Origin: Methyloprofundus sp.
Lineage (GTDB): Bacteria; Pseudomonadota; Gammaproteobacteria; Methylococcales; Methylomonadaceae
Reading direction: 5' to 3'
Assembly (NCBI GenBank): GCA_013138555.1
Contig: WTCN01000091.1
Location: 1 to 6,168 of the forward strand
DNA length: 6,168 nt
Shown here in pieces: positions 5,876-6,168 of the stretch. Positions within the stretch are counted from its first letter, which is position 1. Every line of letters starts with the position of its first letter. The notes beneath the pieces were generated by a model. That model did no database searches and was not told the DNA's origin. It worked only from the letters and a program-made list of their open reading frames with translations. Position numbers and translations under genes: made by a program.

Positions 5876-6097
5876 ATATAAATCAATTATAGTTATATGG
5901 CAATACCTTCGCCAGAAATCACGCAACATTCTCATGGATTCTACCCAGTTCTGCGGCCTGAAAAAGCTTATCATTCATTAATAACTCCTCTGCATTTAAG
6001 TTGAGAGATTTAATAATCCTACGCGTGTATTTTCGTGCCCTAAAGGCATCTCCTTACACACAAGTATTAGGTTTAATATAAATCAATGAGTTACATG
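5876..6097. repeat. Direct repeat pair, 12 identical bases 200 bases apart
   Basis: ATATAAATCAAT occurs at 5876-5887 and again at 6076-6087. The similarity continues as TATAGTTATATG versus GAGTTACATG, so each copy is about 22-24 bases long. The copies bracket the coding-like fragment at 5919-6053. They could be duplicated regulatory sites or the scar of an insertion; the AT-rich composition means chance cannot be excluded. Confidence 0.4.
5919..6053 (-). pseudogene. Possible small ORF or gene remnant with strong Shine-Dalgarno
   Basis: On the minus strand a frame is open for 44 codons after a TAA at 6056-6054, and reads like real protein (FRARKYTRRIIKS, then NAEELLMNDKLFQAAELG), rich in Ala, Glu, Leu, Arg and Lys, ending at TGA 5921-5919. 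The only ATG in it, at 5978, begins a 19-residue peptide. GAGGAG at 5990-5985 precedes that ATG, leaving 6 bases between the two. Either a very short peptide is made, or this is the tail of a decayed gene whose N-terminal half has been lost. A second frame, ATG 5974 to TAA 5849 (41 codons, begins MISFFRPQNWVES), shares the same Shine-Dalgarno at 10 bases. I recognise neither product. Confidence 0.3.
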
Positions 6098-6118
6098 ATT
6101 GTATTATTTTTATACAAT
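6098..6118. repeat. 21-base palindrome, possible operator
   Basis: ATTGTAT at 6098-6104 is the exact inverted copy of ATACAAT at 6112-6118, with a 7-base A/T spacer. This spacing would suit a dimeric helix-turn-helix repressor, or a small hairpin in RNA. It lies about 45 bases upstream of the coding-like fragment on the minus strand. AT-rich palindromes arise easily by chance. Confidence 0.3.
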
Positions 6119-6168
6119 TCTCTGTAACCCTTGATTTTACTGAATTCTTAAATTTCACCACATTTATG

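Larger units (their letters stand above)
5709..6168. other. 460-base region without a convincing complete gene
   Basis: This AT-rich stretch lies upstream of the exported-protein gene. I see no strong sigma-70 promoter pair close to ATG 5708. The minus-strand bases at 5721-5770 contain several ACACT words but no clear operator. The plus-strand frame open at 5581-5865 has no ribosome binding site and mostly reverses the signal-peptide codons of the gene below, so it is not called. What the region does hold is listed separately: a coding-like fragment, a 12-base direct repeat and a palindrome. Confidence 0.6.

Overview
The window looks like bacterial chromosome, most likely from a gammaproteobacterium. 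It encodes two Sec/Lol-type lipoproteins, an autotransporter-type outer-membrane barrel ending in phenylalanine, and an alpha/beta-hydrolase lipoprotein of a proteobacterial family. The base composition is moderately AT-rich. The protein styles remind me of gammaproteobacterial methanotrophs or sulfur oxidisers, but the sequence does not prove a genus. Three of the four full-length genes, and the partial gene at the left edge, encode envelope or exported proteins.

Layout: (1) 1-1370, minus strand, runs off the left edge. It is a lipoprotein with two Sel1 repeats and a very long coiled coil; its C-terminus is outside the window. (2) 1371-1631 is a divergent promoter region. A near-consensus sigma-70 promoter for the rightward gene lies at 1542-1570. 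(3) 1632-2945, plus strand, encodes a short-passenger autotransporter-type outer-membrane barrel. (4) 2946-3153 is intergenic and rich in inverted repeats, including a piece that looks like a dispersed palindromic repeat. (5) 3154-4005, plus strand, encodes an alpha/beta-hydrolase lipoprotein. Its last codons run into a 9-base periodic repeat (4002-4067). (6) 4151-4888 and 4869-5708, minus strand, are a translationally overlapping pair: an exported protein of unknown function with a Ser/Gly/Asp/Lys-rich tail, followed by a GNAT-fold acyltransferase whose ribosome binding site lies inside the tail codons. (7) 5709-6168 has no convincing full gene. It holds a minus-strand coding-like fragment with a very good Shine-Dalgarno, two copies of a 12-base repeat exactly 200 bases apart, and a 7-base-arm palindrome.

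The genes do not form one operon. The autotransporter and hydrolase share a strand but are separated by about 200 bases of hairpins. The most suggestive unit is the exported protein and GNAT pair. Their 20-base overlap implies coupled synthesis and permits the hypothesis that the GNAT protein modifies its partner, or a shared envelope substrate; this is inference only. No CRISPR array, tRNA, rRNA, complete insertion sequence or recognised defence system was seen.
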